Shown here: positions 26,833 to 35,957 of the stretch, in pieces
How the letters are laid out: every line of letters begins with the position of its first letter
Position numbering within the stretch: the stretch's first letter is position 1
Assembly (NCBI GenBank): GCA_001896725.1
Contig: MPPA01000001.1
Span: 179,285-243,284, forward strand
Source: Methanococcoides sp. EBM-47
Lineage (GTDB): Archaea > Halobacteriota > Methanosarcinia > Methanosarcinales > Methanosarcinaceae
Length of the DNA: 64,000 nt
Direction of reading: 5' to 3'
Notes under the pieces: model-generated
What the model was told of the DNA's origin: nothing
Databases searched by the model: none
What the model saw: the letters and a program-made list of their open reading frames with translations, nothing else
Position numbers and translations under genes: made by a program

Positions 26833-28449
26833 TCAATGCAAAAAGTGGCGCATACCAGTAAATACAAGAGATACCCCTAGTCTGTTTGCAGTGCTTATGA
26901 CCTCCTTGTCCCTAATAGAGCCACCTGGGGATACTATATACATGATCCCATTTTCAGCTGCATGAACGATGCTGTCATCAAAGGGAAAAAAAGCATCTGA
27001 AGCCATTACACACTTTGAAAGCACTTTTTTACAATAGTCATCGAAATTCTCCTTAAGACCTTCCTTATCATAAATAGCCTTAAGGTTCTCTCTGGCCTTA
27101 GTAGCAGCCAATTTTCTGATAGAATCTACCCTGTTGGGTTGACCTGCACCCATTGCAAGCATCATATAACAACCTTTCTGGTACTCATAAGCAAGGGTGA
27201 TAGAATTGGATTTTGTGCTCTTGCAGGCACTTATGCAGAATTCAGAAAGAGGACGCATCGACTCGGGGAATTCCTTTTCGGTCACACAGTCCCATTTTTC
27301 ATACAAGCCCATATCCCTGGACTGTTTTAACAAACCGCCTACCACATACTTATACGTATGATCGAAATCAAAAGCATCATTCAATTGCGGCAGTTCAAGC
27401 AACCGCAGATTAGAGCTCTTTTTCTTAAGGTACTCAAGTGCTTCATGGTCAAAACCCGGGGCCAAGATAATTTCTACGAACTTGCCTTCTAAGAAGGCTG
27501 CTGACCGCTGATCAAATACTGTGTTGCTGCAAATGATACTTCCATATGCTGAGATGGGGTCTCCATCCCACGCAGCGCTCAGGGCCTGCAGAAGGGTATC
27601 ACCTGTAGCTAAACCACATGGATTATTATGTTTTACAATAACAACAGCAGGTTTTTCGGAATGAAGGTCTTTTATGGTCAGCAATGCATTATCAGCATCT
27701 ATATAATTATTATACGATAGCTCTTTTCCATGTAATTGTCGTGCATTTGCAAGGGATGGGCCTCTTACTCCAGGTTCTTTAAAGAACTTAGCCTTTTGAT
27801 GCCAGTTCTCACCATAACGCAGATCCTTACCGCTGACAAAGTTCAGATGTATAACCTCTTCCGATGCTATTTCACTGCTCAGGTATGTATCTATCGTTGC
27901 ATCATAGCATGCTGTGTGCCTGAAAGCTTTTACAGCAAGTTGTTTACGGGTCTTCTCGGTAACTATACCTGTCGATCTTATATCTTTGAGCACATGTCCG
28001 TAATCCGCTGGATCGGATACTACCGTTACTGAACGAAAGTTCTTGGCTGCAGCACGCAAAAGAGCCGGGCCACCGATATCGATGTTCTCAATGGCCTCCT
28101 CTAACAAAACACCATCTTTTGTAACTGTGATCTCAAAGGGATAGAGATTTACAGCGACCAGATCAATAAGATCGATGCCTGCATTGTATACCTGGTCCAT
28201 ATGATCAGGATTGTGTCGGTCGCACAATATAGCACCATGTATCTTGGGATGTAATGTTTTTACCCTGCCATTCATCATTTCAGGAAAACCTGTTACTTCA
28301 GAAACATCCCTCACATCAATCCCTGAATTTTGTAGGAACCGTGCCGTCCCACCGGTGGATAGTAACTCTACACCAAGGGCTGCAAGCCCCCGCGCAAACT
28401 CTACGATCCCGGTCTTGTCAGAAACGCTTAGCAGTGCCCTTTTGATCAA
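26833..28449 (-). CDS. purH: Bifunctional AICAR formyltransferase / IMP cyclohydrolase
   Basis: PurH carries out the last two steps of IMP synthesis. The N-terminal cyclohydrolase part begins IKRALLSVSDKTGIV and contains LLSTGGTARFL; the C-terminal transformylase part has KHNNPCGLATG and SDAFFPFDDSI. The likely start is TTG at 28449, which gives 538 residues and the usual PurH N terminus; GGTGAT lies three bases upstream. The open frame runs on to 28536 but that extension is unlike PurH. The substrate AICAR is also made by HisF. It is 79 bases downstream of the PAPS-reductase-like gene. Confidence 0.94.
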   Translation of the reverse strand: MIKRALLSVSDKTGIVEFARGLAALGVELLSTGGTARFLQNSGIDVRDVSEVTGFPEMMNGRVKTLHPKIHGAILCDRHNPDHMDQVYNAGIDLIDLVAVNLYPFEITVTKDGVLLEEAIENIDIGGPALLRAAAKNFRSVTVVSDPADYGHVLKDIRSTGIVTEKTRKQLAVKAFRHTACYDATIDTYLSSEIASEEVIHLNFVSGKDLRYGENWHQKAKFFKEPGVRGPSLANARQLHGKELSYNNYIDADNALLTIKDLHSEKPAVVIVKHNNPCGLATGDTLLQALSAAWDGDPISAYGSIICSNTVFDQRSAAFLEGKFVEIILAPGFDHEALEYLKKKSSNLRLLELPQLNDAFDFDHTYKYVVGGLLKQSRDMGLYEKWDCVTEKEFPESMRPLSEFCISACKSTKSNSITLAYEYQKGCYMMLAMGAGQPNRVDSIRKLAATKARENLKAIYDKEGLKENFDDYCKKVLSKCVMASDAFFPFDDSIVHAAENGIMYIVSPGGSIRDKEVISTANRLGVSLVFTGMRHFLH

Positions 28450-28528
28450 AAAATCACCGTCAATGATTAGCGTATATAATGTATAAATGTTCTGGTTGGA
28501 ACAAATATTAAAAAGCACACAATTGAAT

Positions 28529-30430
28529 TTATCCAAATCTCACTACCGGACAAACCTCTATACACTCTCCGCAGTGCAGACAACCTTCACCAATTATAGC
28601 GGTTTTCTGTTTTATCGTAATTACATCATGAGGACACCTACCCACGCACACGCCACATCCACTGCAACAAAGAGCTCTTTTTATAGAAAGTTCCACTGAC
28701 CGTATCAGTTGTAAGACGTGCTTTTCGGTATCGCTGCGAACTGTTACAGTTCCGGCAGCAAAGATCTGAGCACTGTCCTCACCCTGAAATATAGAAGCAA
28801 CCCCTTCCATGAAAGCCATTTTACCTACTGCCTTGAGCATACCTGAAGACTCTATTGTATCCAGATCAAGAGGCATATCGAAACTACCTTCTGCCGATAT
28901 CCCACCCTGCTTGCAGGGACGATAGCCGGACGTTACAGTGAAATCAAGTTTGCCATTGATCTCAGCCCTGGGGATCGTGGGAATGCCCTTGGACCTTGCG
29001 ATCTCCTGGATTTTTGGTGGTAATTTTTTCCATCGCCACATCCCATGTTCAACCCACTCGGGAGAAAGTCCGGACCTCTGAGCATACCTTAGTAGGTAAT
29101 TTTCCAGCTTTGAGGCAAATTCCGGATGTGTTGCCCTAAGTCTGTGCAGATCAGCAACAGAGCATGAAGGACAAAGCCAGCACCCTATCCTATCAAACCC
29201 TTTTCCGTATAAAGGATTATAAGGAAGATCATGCATGAAAATATACAGCCAGACATGCATAGCTGTCCAGTCCTGTATTGGAGCAGCACCTATCTGATTC
29301 CCTACCCATGGATTCTTCCAGACCCTTTCGCTTTTTGCCCTGGTACCTGATTCATACTTACGCTGTCCTATGAATGTAAGGCAGCCTTCTTCATAGTTTC
29401 TTTCGATAAGCTGAGCGATAGGGCCCAATTTGCACACTTTACAGCACCAGCGCATCTCCACACTGGGTGGACCAAAACTATCAACCGACTCCCAGAAAGC
29501 ATTGCCTGAGCTTATGGATCGCAAAGATTTGCCATAGAGCCGGGAAACTTCCTCTGCATTTATTACCGTTTCCGGGAACTCAATACCTGTGTCAGCAAAA
29601 AGGATATCAAAATCTTCAAGACATTCACTTACAAGCTGTAGCACAACAAGACTGTCCTTACCGCCTGAATATGAAACAGTAGCTCTTTTTTCCATGCTTG
29701 ACGCGACATTATTGATAAACTTGTGGGAACGCTCTATGAACTCTTCCATGAAATGTTTATTAGCACCGATGACTTCTTTCCAAGTTTGCCCGCCCGGTGG
29801 TATAGCAACCCTGCAAGGCTCTTCTTTACTCCTTATCTTTACCGCCATCCCCTTAGGGCGCTCTTTCATCCGTTCGCCGTCCATACGAGCCCTTCCGGTA
29901 GCTACGACCTGGCCTTCTGGATTAAGAACGACCACTTCATCCGTATCCAGAACATCTGGATCTGCATCCAGCACCCCTGGAGCCAATAGGTTGGCCCCTC
30001 CCAATATGAACCTTACTGCACCTTGTTCCATAATGACCCAGCCTTTCATAGCAGACAAAGACCTGCCCTGGAAAAGACGCCTGGCTCCTTCCACACGCAA
30101 GAGAAGTATCCATTTGAGTGTATCAAGCTCGAACCTGATGCTTCCTAAAACCTCTCCATCAACAATTATCTCATCCATACGATCATCATAGGGAGCCTTG
30201 TTCAACACCACTACCCTTTCATCGGCTATAAGGGGAGCATTGAACTGTTGCATGGAAACAGAGTTTATAAGTTCTATATCGTATCTGAACGCCGGACGTA
30301 TGTCACCTGGAGGTGTTACGGTCACAGGTCCTGCGCAACCACCACATGCACATTCCTTTCCCAGCACAGGTACGTTACAATCCCTGCACCAATGCAGCAG
30401 CATTTTACCAAGATAAAGAGGCTTTGACAT
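28529..30430 (-). CDS. PUA / PAPS-reductase-like / ferredoxin fusion protein
   Basis: A 633-residue soluble protein with four parts. A zinc ribbon lies near the start (Cys15, Cys18, Cys27, Cys29, Cys32). A PUA-like domain spans about residues 129-205, with GWVIMEQGAVRFILGGANLL. A PAPS-reductase-type ATP pyrophosphatase domain from about 240 to 450 has the P-loop SYSGGKDS at 253-260 and cysteine motifs (RWCCKVCK and GCWLCPSC). The C terminus has two [4Fe-4S] ferredoxin motifs (CCSGCGVCVGRCP and CLHCGECIEVCP). PUA plus adenylation plus clusters suggests sulfur transfer to RNA or sulfur assimilation, which is inference. Such fusions are annotated as PAPS reductase in many methanogens without proof. 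Confidence 0.88.
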   Translation of the reverse strand: MSKPLYLGKMLLHWCRDCNVPVLGKECACGGCAGPVTVTPPGDIRPAFRYDIELINSVSMQQFNAPLIADERVVVLNKAPYDDRMDEIIVDGEVLGSIRFELDTLKWILLLRVEGARRLFQGRSLSAMKGWVIMEQGAVRFILGGANLLAPGVLDADPDVLDTDEVVVLNPEGQVVATGRARMDGERMKERPKGMAVKIRSKEEPCRVAIPPGGQTWKEVIGANKHFMEEFIERSHKFINNVASSMEKRATVSYSGGKDSLVVLQLVSECLEDFDILFADTGIEFPETVINAEEVSRLYGKSLRSISSGNAFWESVDSFGPPSVEMRWCCKVCKLGPIAQLIERNYEEGCLTFIGQRKYESGTRAKSERVWKNPWVGNQIGAAPIQDWTAMHVWLYIFMHDLPYNPLYGKGFDRIGCWLCPSCSVADLHRLRATHPEFASKLENYLLRYAQRSGLSPEWVEHGMWRWKKLPPKIQEIARSKGIPTIPRAEINGKLDFTVTSGYRPCKQGGISAEGSFDMPLDLDTIESSGMLKAVGKMAFMEGVASIFQGEDSAQIFAAGTVTVRSDTEKHVLQLIRSVELSIKRALCCSGCGVCVGRCPHDVITIKQKTAIIGEGCLHCGECIEVCPVVRFG

Positions 30431-30562
30431 CAGAAGACTCCAATATTGTTATAGTAAATAGTTCTTTGCTTTGGATTTTAAGGCAAGTTGCTCCATGCCT
30501 CATTTTTTGAACAATCGTGACAGTAGTCTTTTAATATCAAATAGGCTTTCTATGCAACTGCT

Positions 30563-31603
30563 ATGCTGTATGCATTTGAACTTTCCGGAGAGCATGATTC
30601 CCTCCCTATCATGGAAGCATATGCCTGTATGGAAATTGCTGGGCTGGACTTCAAAGAACAAGAGATACTCGATCAATGCCTGATAGTCGAAATCAATGGA
30701 GTTGTGAGTGAAATAGAACCTCGCTTGTTATACGTAGCGGAGCGGCTTGCTATGTCCCACCATATAATAAGGGTTGCGGGTATGTGTGCAACTTCAGTAG
30801 AAAACATATTAGAAATGGTAGAAAATATTGATTATTCTGACCATATTGATACTGCAAAGACTTTCGTGGTGCGTGCGAGGAAGATCAAGCATTATTGTGA
30901 TCTTAAAAGAGAATTCATAGAAGGACATGTTGGCGGTAAAATCTTCAGAAAAGGGTATAGGGTAGATCTCAATACACCTGATGTGCAGTTCAGACTGGTC
31001 CTAGGACAAAAATGCATATTTGGACCTGTAGTTGCATCTGTGAGCAGGAGAGCTTACGAGGAGAGATCGCCTCAAAAAAGACCTTTTTTCTACCCAGGGG
31101 TGCTTATGCCCAGGGTAGCCAGAGCACTTGTAAATATATCAAAAGTGAAAAAAGATGAAGTACTATTTGATCCTTTCTGTGGCACAGCAGGAATTCTGGT
31201 GGAAGGTGCTCTGATAAGTGCCAGGGTGATAGGCATTGAAGTGCGTCCCATGATCGCCTCGGGTGCACAGGTGAACCTGAAGGTATGTGGAGGTCACTAT
31301 AATATAATAGCAGGTGATGCATGCATGGTTCCTCTTGGAGATGAATGTATAGATGCTATAGTAACAGATCCTCCCTATGGCCGGTCTGCAGCCATTAGAG
31401 CTGAATCTCTGTACCATCTTTATGACGGTTCTTTCAGAGAGATGTATAGATTGCTTCGGAAAGGTAAATTTGCTGTAGTTGTTTCGGAAATAGATATAAC
31501 CGGATTTGCAAAAGAGGCAGGTCTTAAGATAATAGATGAGTATAGTCAGAGGGTACACAGAAGTCTTACTAGAAGAATCACCTTGTTATACAAGGAGAAA
31601 TAA
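30563..31603 (+). CDS. trmG10: tRNA (guanine(10)-N2)-dimethyltransferase
   Basis: This enzyme methylates N2 of guanosine 10 in tRNA. The 346-residue protein has an N-terminal THUMP-type RNA-binding domain (to about residue 160) and a Rossmann methyltransferase domain. The latter has motif I LFDPFCGTAGILVEGAL, the acidic motif GIEVRP and the catalytic TDPPYGRS. The Trm11/TrmG10 assignment is favoured over other THUMP methyltransferases by length and by the domain order. No ribosome binding site is seen, and a TATA-like stretch about 30 bases upstream suggests a leaderless message. It is divergent from the PUA/PAPS fusion gene. Confidence 0.88.
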   Translation: MLYAFELSGEHDSLPIMEAYACMEIAGLDFKEQEILDQCLIVEINGVVSEIEPRLLYVAERLAMSHHIIRVAGMCATSVENILEMVENIDYSDHIDTAKTFVVRARKIKHYCDLKREFIEGHVGGKIFRKGYRVDLNTPDVQFRLVLGQKCIFGPVVASVSRRAYEERSPQKRPFFYPGVLMPRVARALVNISKVKKDEVLFDPFCGTAGILVEGALISARVIGIEVRPMIASGAQVNLKVCGGHYNIIAGDACMVPLGDECIDAIVTDPPYGRSAAIRAESLYHLYDGSFREMYRLLRKGKFAVVVSEIDITGFAKEAGLKIIDEYSQRVHRSLTRRITLLYKEK

Positions 31604-31817
31604 TAAAATCCTGCAACCTGGTCAAAATATATATGACGTAACATATATTGTGGTTAATTGTTAGTTTACAAAGCTGATGCAAGGCATATGGAATCAAATG
31701 TGGAGAATATAAACAGGGACTCAGTATCATGGACCATCAACATTGGTTCTAAATAGAAAAACTTAATTCCCAAAAACTTCTACCTTTTAATAAACAATGG
31801 CAAAATCTGGAGGAAAA

Positions 31818-33332
31818 ATGGTAGTGAATATGAAATATGTTGTCCAGGGTCTAGTACTTATAGCGATCGTCTGTGCTGGTTGTATCGGAGCCGAGAACTC
31901 TGGCAGCTGGAATGAAAAGGGCAATGACCTTCTTGAAGAAGGAAAGTATACCGAAGCGATAGAAGCATTCAATACAGCTATAGAAATGGACCCGCAAAAT
32001 GGGAACGCCTGGGTTGGTAAAGGTATTGCGCTCACTGAAACTGGAAAAAACGAAGAGGCAATTCAGGCATTTGATAAAGCCCTTCAACTTAAACCCAATG
32101 ATATTGGGTTCTTAAGTGAAAAGGGAGTCGCTCTTCGTAAGATGGGGAAGTATGAAGAAGCAATACAAACATATGATAAAGTAATAGAGATGGATCCTCT
32201 CGATGGTTTTGCCTGGTATAATAAAGGTATATCATTTTATCATATGGGAAAATATGAAGAAGCGATAGAAGCATATGATAAAGCCACAGAGATCGAGCCA
32301 AAAATGAGCACAGCCTGGTACAATAAAGGATATACCCTTTATGTAATGGAACGATATCCAGAAGCAATAGAAGCATTTGATGTAGCCATCAAGACCAATC
32401 GAAAGGATGCCAGAGCATGGAACTATAAAGGCACTGCCTATGCTAAAATGGGCAATTACTATGAAGCAATGAAAGCCTTAGATAATGCCATACGGCTCAA
32501 TCCGCAGTATACAAAAGCATTGAATAACAAAGGCTTTATCCTGAACCAAATAGGTAGGTACGATGAAGCTATCCAGGTATGTGACAAAGCCATAAGTATC
32601 AATCCAAGGGATGCAAAGGCGTGGAATTATAAAGGTTATGCTTTGAATAAATTGAAAAGAAACGAAGAAGCAATACAAGCTTTTGATATAGCCTTGCAGT
32701 TCGATACAAAGGATGCTGAGATTTGGAACTATAAAGGAAATGCCCTTTATGATATGAAAGATTATGACGAGGCGATACAAAACTATAACAGGGCCATAGA
32801 GCTTGATCCTAAATACACAGAAGCATGGAACTATAAAGGAAATGCTCACTATAACATGAAAGAATTTGAAAATGCAATTCATGCATATGATAAAGCCATA
32901 GAGCTTGAGCCACAGAACGATGGATTTTGGGATAGCAGAGGTAATGCGCTCCGTAGAATGGAGAGATATGAAGAGGCAATACAAGCATATGATAAGGCTT
33001 TAGAGATAGATCCCCAGAATAGTTGGACATGGATGCATAAAGGTTATACACTTTATGGAATGGAAAGATACGAAGAAGCAGAGGGAGTATTTGACAAAGC
33101 AATAGAACTTAACCCTAATAATTTTGATGCATGGTATAGTAAAGGCAATTCACTCCGAATGACGGAAAAGTACGAAGAAGCGATAGAAGCATATGATAAA
33201 TCGATAGAGCTTAATCCAGAGCATGCTTTAACCTGGTATAACAAAGGTATTGCACTGAATCTAGCTGGAAAATATACTGAAGCCAGTGTATGCTTCCGTA
33301 AGGCTGCAGAACTAGGATATGGAGAGGATTAA
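31818..33332 (+). CDS. TPR-repeat lipoprotein
   Basis: A protein of about 504 residues. The N terminus has a hydrophobic stretch ending AIVCAGCIG, a lipobox in which the cysteine would be lipid-modified, so the protein is probably anchored outside the cell membrane. The remainder is about 13 tetratricopeptide repeats of 34 residues, each close to the pattern EAIQAYDKAIELDP followed by AWYNKG. Such arrays bind protein partners; the partner is unknown. The ATG at 31818 is chosen because GGAGG lies four bases upstream; an earlier ATG at 31797 has no such site. A possible terminator follows the stop. Confidence 0.85.
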   Translation: MVVNMKYVVQGLVLIAIVCAGCIGAENSGSWNEKGNDLLEEGKYTEAIEAFNTAIEMDPQNGNAWVGKGIALTETGKNEEAIQAFDKALQLKPNDIGFLSEKGVALRKMGKYEEAIQTYDKVIEMDPLDGFAWYNKGISFYHMGKYEEAIEAYDKATEIEPKMSTAWYNKGYTLYVMERYPEAIEAFDVAIKTNRKDARAWNYKGTAYAKMGNYYEAMKALDNAIRLNPQYTKALNNKGFILNQIGRYDEAIQVCDKAISINPRDAKAWNYKGYALNKLKRNEEAIQAFDIALQFDTKDAEIWNYKGNALYDMKDYDEAIQNYNRAIELDPKYTEAWNYKGNAHYNMKEFENAIHAYDKAIELEPQNDGFWDSRGNALRRMERYEEAIQAYDKALEIDPQNSWTWMHKGYTLYGMERYEEAEGVFDKAIELNPNNFDAWYSKGNSLRMTEKYEEAIEAYDKSIELNPEHALTWYNKGIALNLAGKYTEASVCFRKAAELGYGED

Positions 33333-33363
33333 GACACGACTACTGTTGGCCGTGTTTTATTTT
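33333..33363 (+). terminator. Possible terminator after the TPR lipoprotein gene
   Basis: Immediately after the stop codon, ACACG and CGTGT form a 5-bp stem around about 12 bases and are followed by TTTATTTT. The stem is short, and in archaea the T-rich stretch alone may be the signal. Confidence 0.4.
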
Positions 33364-33534
33364 CAACTTCCTTCGGCATCGCATGGGTGCATTGAATTGT
33401 TTTAAATAAACATATACAACCAGCTATCAAAGGCAGCCATCCATTTTGTAATAGCCAAGACCGTCATCTGACATGAGTTACATATAAAAAAGAAGGCCGG
33501 GAAAAGTCCGACCACATTTGAAAAAAGAACTGGA

Positions 33535-35169
33535 TCAATCACCCAGTTCTACGTCGGAACCTGGCATGCTTCCTGCGCCTGCCTTGCCTGAAGATGCAAC
33601 CACATCATCTATCCGGAGTATCATAACGGTAGCTTCAGTAGCTGAGTTGATCGCCTGTGTTTTTACTCTCAGCGGTTCAATGACATTCTCTTCCCACATG
33701 TCAACGACCTTACCTGTATATACATTGATACCAGCTTTCTTGTTGCCTTTCTCATGCTGGGAGCGCATCTCAACAAGTATATCAATTGGGTCAAGCCCGC
33801 CGTTCTCAGCGAGGGTCTGTGGAATGATCTCCAGAGCATCTGCGAATCCATTCACTGCAAGCTGTTCTCTGCCCTTGAGAGTGAAAGCGTATTGCCTAAG
33901 ATTCAGTGCAAGCTCTATTTCAGGTGCACCTCCACCTACCACTACCTTGCCGTCTTCCAGACAAACACCTACAACCCTTAGTGCATCGTTAAGTGCACGT
34001 TTCAGGCTGTCTACTATATGAGAAGTTCCTCCGTGGAGGATCAAAGATGCTGTCTTTGGGTCCTTGCAGCCCATAACAAAGGTCATCTTGGTACCTTTAA
34101 CATCCCTCTCTTCTACATAGTCTGCATAACCAAGGTCTTCAGAGAGGATCTCCGTGTCATCCTGCACAATAGTAGCACCTGTTGCCCTGGAGAGCTTTTC
34201 CATATCGCTCTTCTTGATCCTTCTGCAAGCATAGATGCCAGCTTTTTCCAAATAGTACTGAGCAAGATCATCTATACCCTTCTGACAGAACACCACATTT
34301 GCTCCTGTCCTGATGATATTATCAACCTTTGCCTTGACCATCCTCTCTTCCTGATCCACGAACAGTTGCATCTGCTCAGGAGATGTGATCTTTATCTCAG
34401 CGTCCATTTCGATCTTGTTGAACTCGATAGCAAAGCTTGTCAATAGTATTTTGGCGTTATCGATCCTCTGTGGCATATTTGGTCTGACACGTTCCTTGTC
34501 TATTACAAGCCCCTGGACCAGTTCTGTATCCTTGATACTGCCGCCATCACGTTTCTCAATGGTTATATCCTCTATATCGACCTTGTAACCTGAATCTGTC
34601 TTCTCGGCAACAGAAAGTGCAGCATTAAGCGCTATCTCGGACAGGAAGTCCTTGTGCAATTCCCCTTCACCTTTGCCTGTAAGTGCAGTTGAAGCTATCT
34701 TCTTGAGAGTTGTTCTGTCTTCAGGTGAAACATCAATAGCAATAGTCGCCAGGATCTCTTCACACTTTGAAGCTGCCTGCCTGTAGCCGCTAGCGATTAT
34801 AGTGGGGTGGATGCCTTTATTTATGAGTTCCTCTGCTTTTGTAAGCAATTCCCCTGTAAGCACTGCTGCTGTGGTGGTCCCATCTCCCACTTCATCATCC
34901 TGGGTCTTGGACACTTCCACTACCATCTTGGCAGCTGGGTGCTCAATATCCATTTCCTTTAAAATCGTGGCTCCGTCGTTGGTAATAACGATATCACCCA
35001 AAGAGTCCACAAGCATCTTGTCCATACCTTTGGGACCCAGTGTGCTTCTCACTGCATTTGCCACAGCCTTTCCTGCAAGGATATTGATGCTCTGAGCATC
35101 TCTACCCCTGGTCCTCTGTGCTCTGCTACCTAAATAGTATGCTGGTTGTCCAGCCGTTCGTGCTGCCAA
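33535..35169 (-). CDS. thsA: Thermosome subunit (group II chaperonin)
   Basis: The thermosome is the ATP-driven protein-folding chamber of archaea. The 544-residue subunit shows the ATP site motifs ([35 protein letters not shown]) and the late [10 protein letters not shown]. The C terminus ends [12 protein letters not shown] rather than in long GGM repeats. The start is TTG at 35169: GAGGAGG lies eight bases upstream, while a nearby ATG at 35174 is in another frame. Upstream are a TATA box and a palindrome that may confer heat-shock control. Several thermosome paralogues are usual in this group; only one is here. Confidence 0.97.
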   Translation of the reverse strand: MAARTAGQPAYYLGSRAQRTRGRDAQSINILAGKAVANAVRSTLGPKGMDKMLVDSLGDIVITNDGATILKEMDIEHPAAKMVVEVSKTQDDEVGDGTTTAAVLTGELLTKAEELINKGIHPTIIASGYRQAASKCEEILATIAIDVSPEDRTTLKKIASTALTGKGEGELHKDFLSEIALNAALSVAEKTDSGYKVDIEDITIEKRDGGSIKDTELVQGLVIDKERVRPNMPQRIDNAKILLTSFAIEFNKIEMDAEIKITSPEQMQLFVDQEERMVKAKVDNIIRTGANVVFCQKGIDDLAQYYLEKAGIYACRRIKKSDMEKLSRATGATIVQDDTEILSEDLGYADYVEERDVKGTKMTFVMGCKDPKTASLILHGGTSHIVDSLKRALNDALRVVGVCLEDGKVVVGGGAPEIELALNLRQYAFTLKGREQLAVNGFADALEIIPQTLAENGGLDPIDILVEMRSQHEKGNKKAGINVYTGKVVDMWEENVIEPLRVKTQAINSATEATVMILRIDDVVASSGKAGAGSMPGSDVELGD

Positions 35170-35242
35170 ATCATTAACCTCCTCATATAGTGTTGGATAA
35201 TTGAACGATCAATTTGAACATTGAAGTGCCTTTATCAAAGAT

Positions 35243-35292
35243 ATTCAACACTCGATAGTTGAATCTAGATGCAAGCAGTTCTATATAAAGTT
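35243..35292 (-). promoter_or_regulatory. Thermosome promoter with palindromic operator
   Basis: In minus orientation the TATA box CTTTATATAG lies at 35290-35281. A perfect inverted repeat, ATTCAAC and GTTGAAT with an 8-base spacer, occupies 35243-35264, where transcription should begin about 25 bases downstream of the TATA box. A weaker related copy (GTTGGAT then TTGAAC) lies nearer the gene at about 35192-35206. Binding there would block initiation, as known archaeal heat-shock repressors do, although this motif differs from those of Phr and HSR1. Confidence 0.55.
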
Positions 35293-35375
35293 ATCCATTA
35301 TGAACAGAAAAAAGATTTAAGATGGGTCCGAACCATAAGATAAAGAAAGAAATGCCTGTTCAAATAAAGGCATTC

Positions 35376-35858
35376 CTAAACATATAGTTTTTTAATGTAA
35401 TTTACAATGGCACAATACACATATTCCTTATAGCAGGCAGGGTCCGTAATATCAAATATGGCCAGCCCACCTACATTCCATGCCACATTAGAGATGATGT
35501 TCTTCTGGCCCATCTCATCGACCATTAACTTGACTTTAGAGACATCTTCAGCTACTTCTCTCCAGTCCCCCTGATGGACCGTGGGAGGAGCCTGTTTGAG
35601 ATGAAATTCAAGTTGCTGTAAGGCGAACTGATATGTATGTAACCATTGGATATCTTCTTTTTCTACCTTTGCCTTCCCTAACTTTGCATCCTGAACAAGC
35701 TGCTTGATGAGCAATTCAATGTCTGAGGACCTGAAACTCCGACTATTCAGTTTATCTATGAACACCTGGACCTTTTCCATATGATCTACCTGCTCTAGGA
35801 AAGATGGTAATGAAAGCACATAAGAGTTTCTCAAGCCCACATTTTCTGCACTGGACAT
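35376..35858 (-). CDS. Uncharacterised helical protein divergent from tetR
   Basis: A 160-residue soluble protein with long amphipathic helices (FLEQVDHMEKVQVFIDKL, DIELLIKQLVQDAK) and a tryptophan-containing middle (DIQWLHTYQFALQQLEFHL). I do not recognise a family. It is transcribed away from the TetR-type regulator and shares with it a 99-base promoter region that holds two palindromes and a symmetric TATA stretch, so it may belong to the same regulon. Confidence 0.6.
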   Translation of the reverse strand: MSSAENVGLRNSYVLSLPSFLEQVDHMEKVQVFIDKLNSRSFRSSDIELLIKQLVQDAKLGKAKVEKEDIQWLHTYQFALQQLEFHLKQAPPTVHQGDWREVAEDVSKVKLMVDEMGQKNIISNVAWNVGGLAIFDITDPACYKEYVYCAIVNYIKKLYV

Positions 35859-35902
35859 GCTGACAAATGCATCTGATCAAAATTGAAAGAGAAATTTTAA
35901 AT

Positions 35903-35932
35903 ATGACCATGGTCATTGATGACCTCGGTCAT
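35903..35932. promoter_or_regulatory. Two tandem palindromic operators between tetR and its divergent neighbour
   Basis: ATGACCATGGTCAT (35903-35916) is a perfect 14-bp palindrome. ATGACCTCGGTCAT (35919-35932) repeats the same arms exactly 16 bp further on. A lone half-site GTCAT follows near 35943. They lie directly downstream of a TATA-like TTTTAAATA (about 35895-35903) and cover the expected tetR transcription start. This is the usual arrangement for autorepression by a TetR-type dimer pair. Confidence 0.7.
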
Positions 35933-35957
35933 ATTTAGCTGAGTCATATAAAAAGAA

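Noticed and set aside
32089..33244. Minus-strand reading frames opposite the TPR lipoprotein gene
   Set aside because: They are mirror artefacts of the repeated plus-strand sequence and show no independent start signals.
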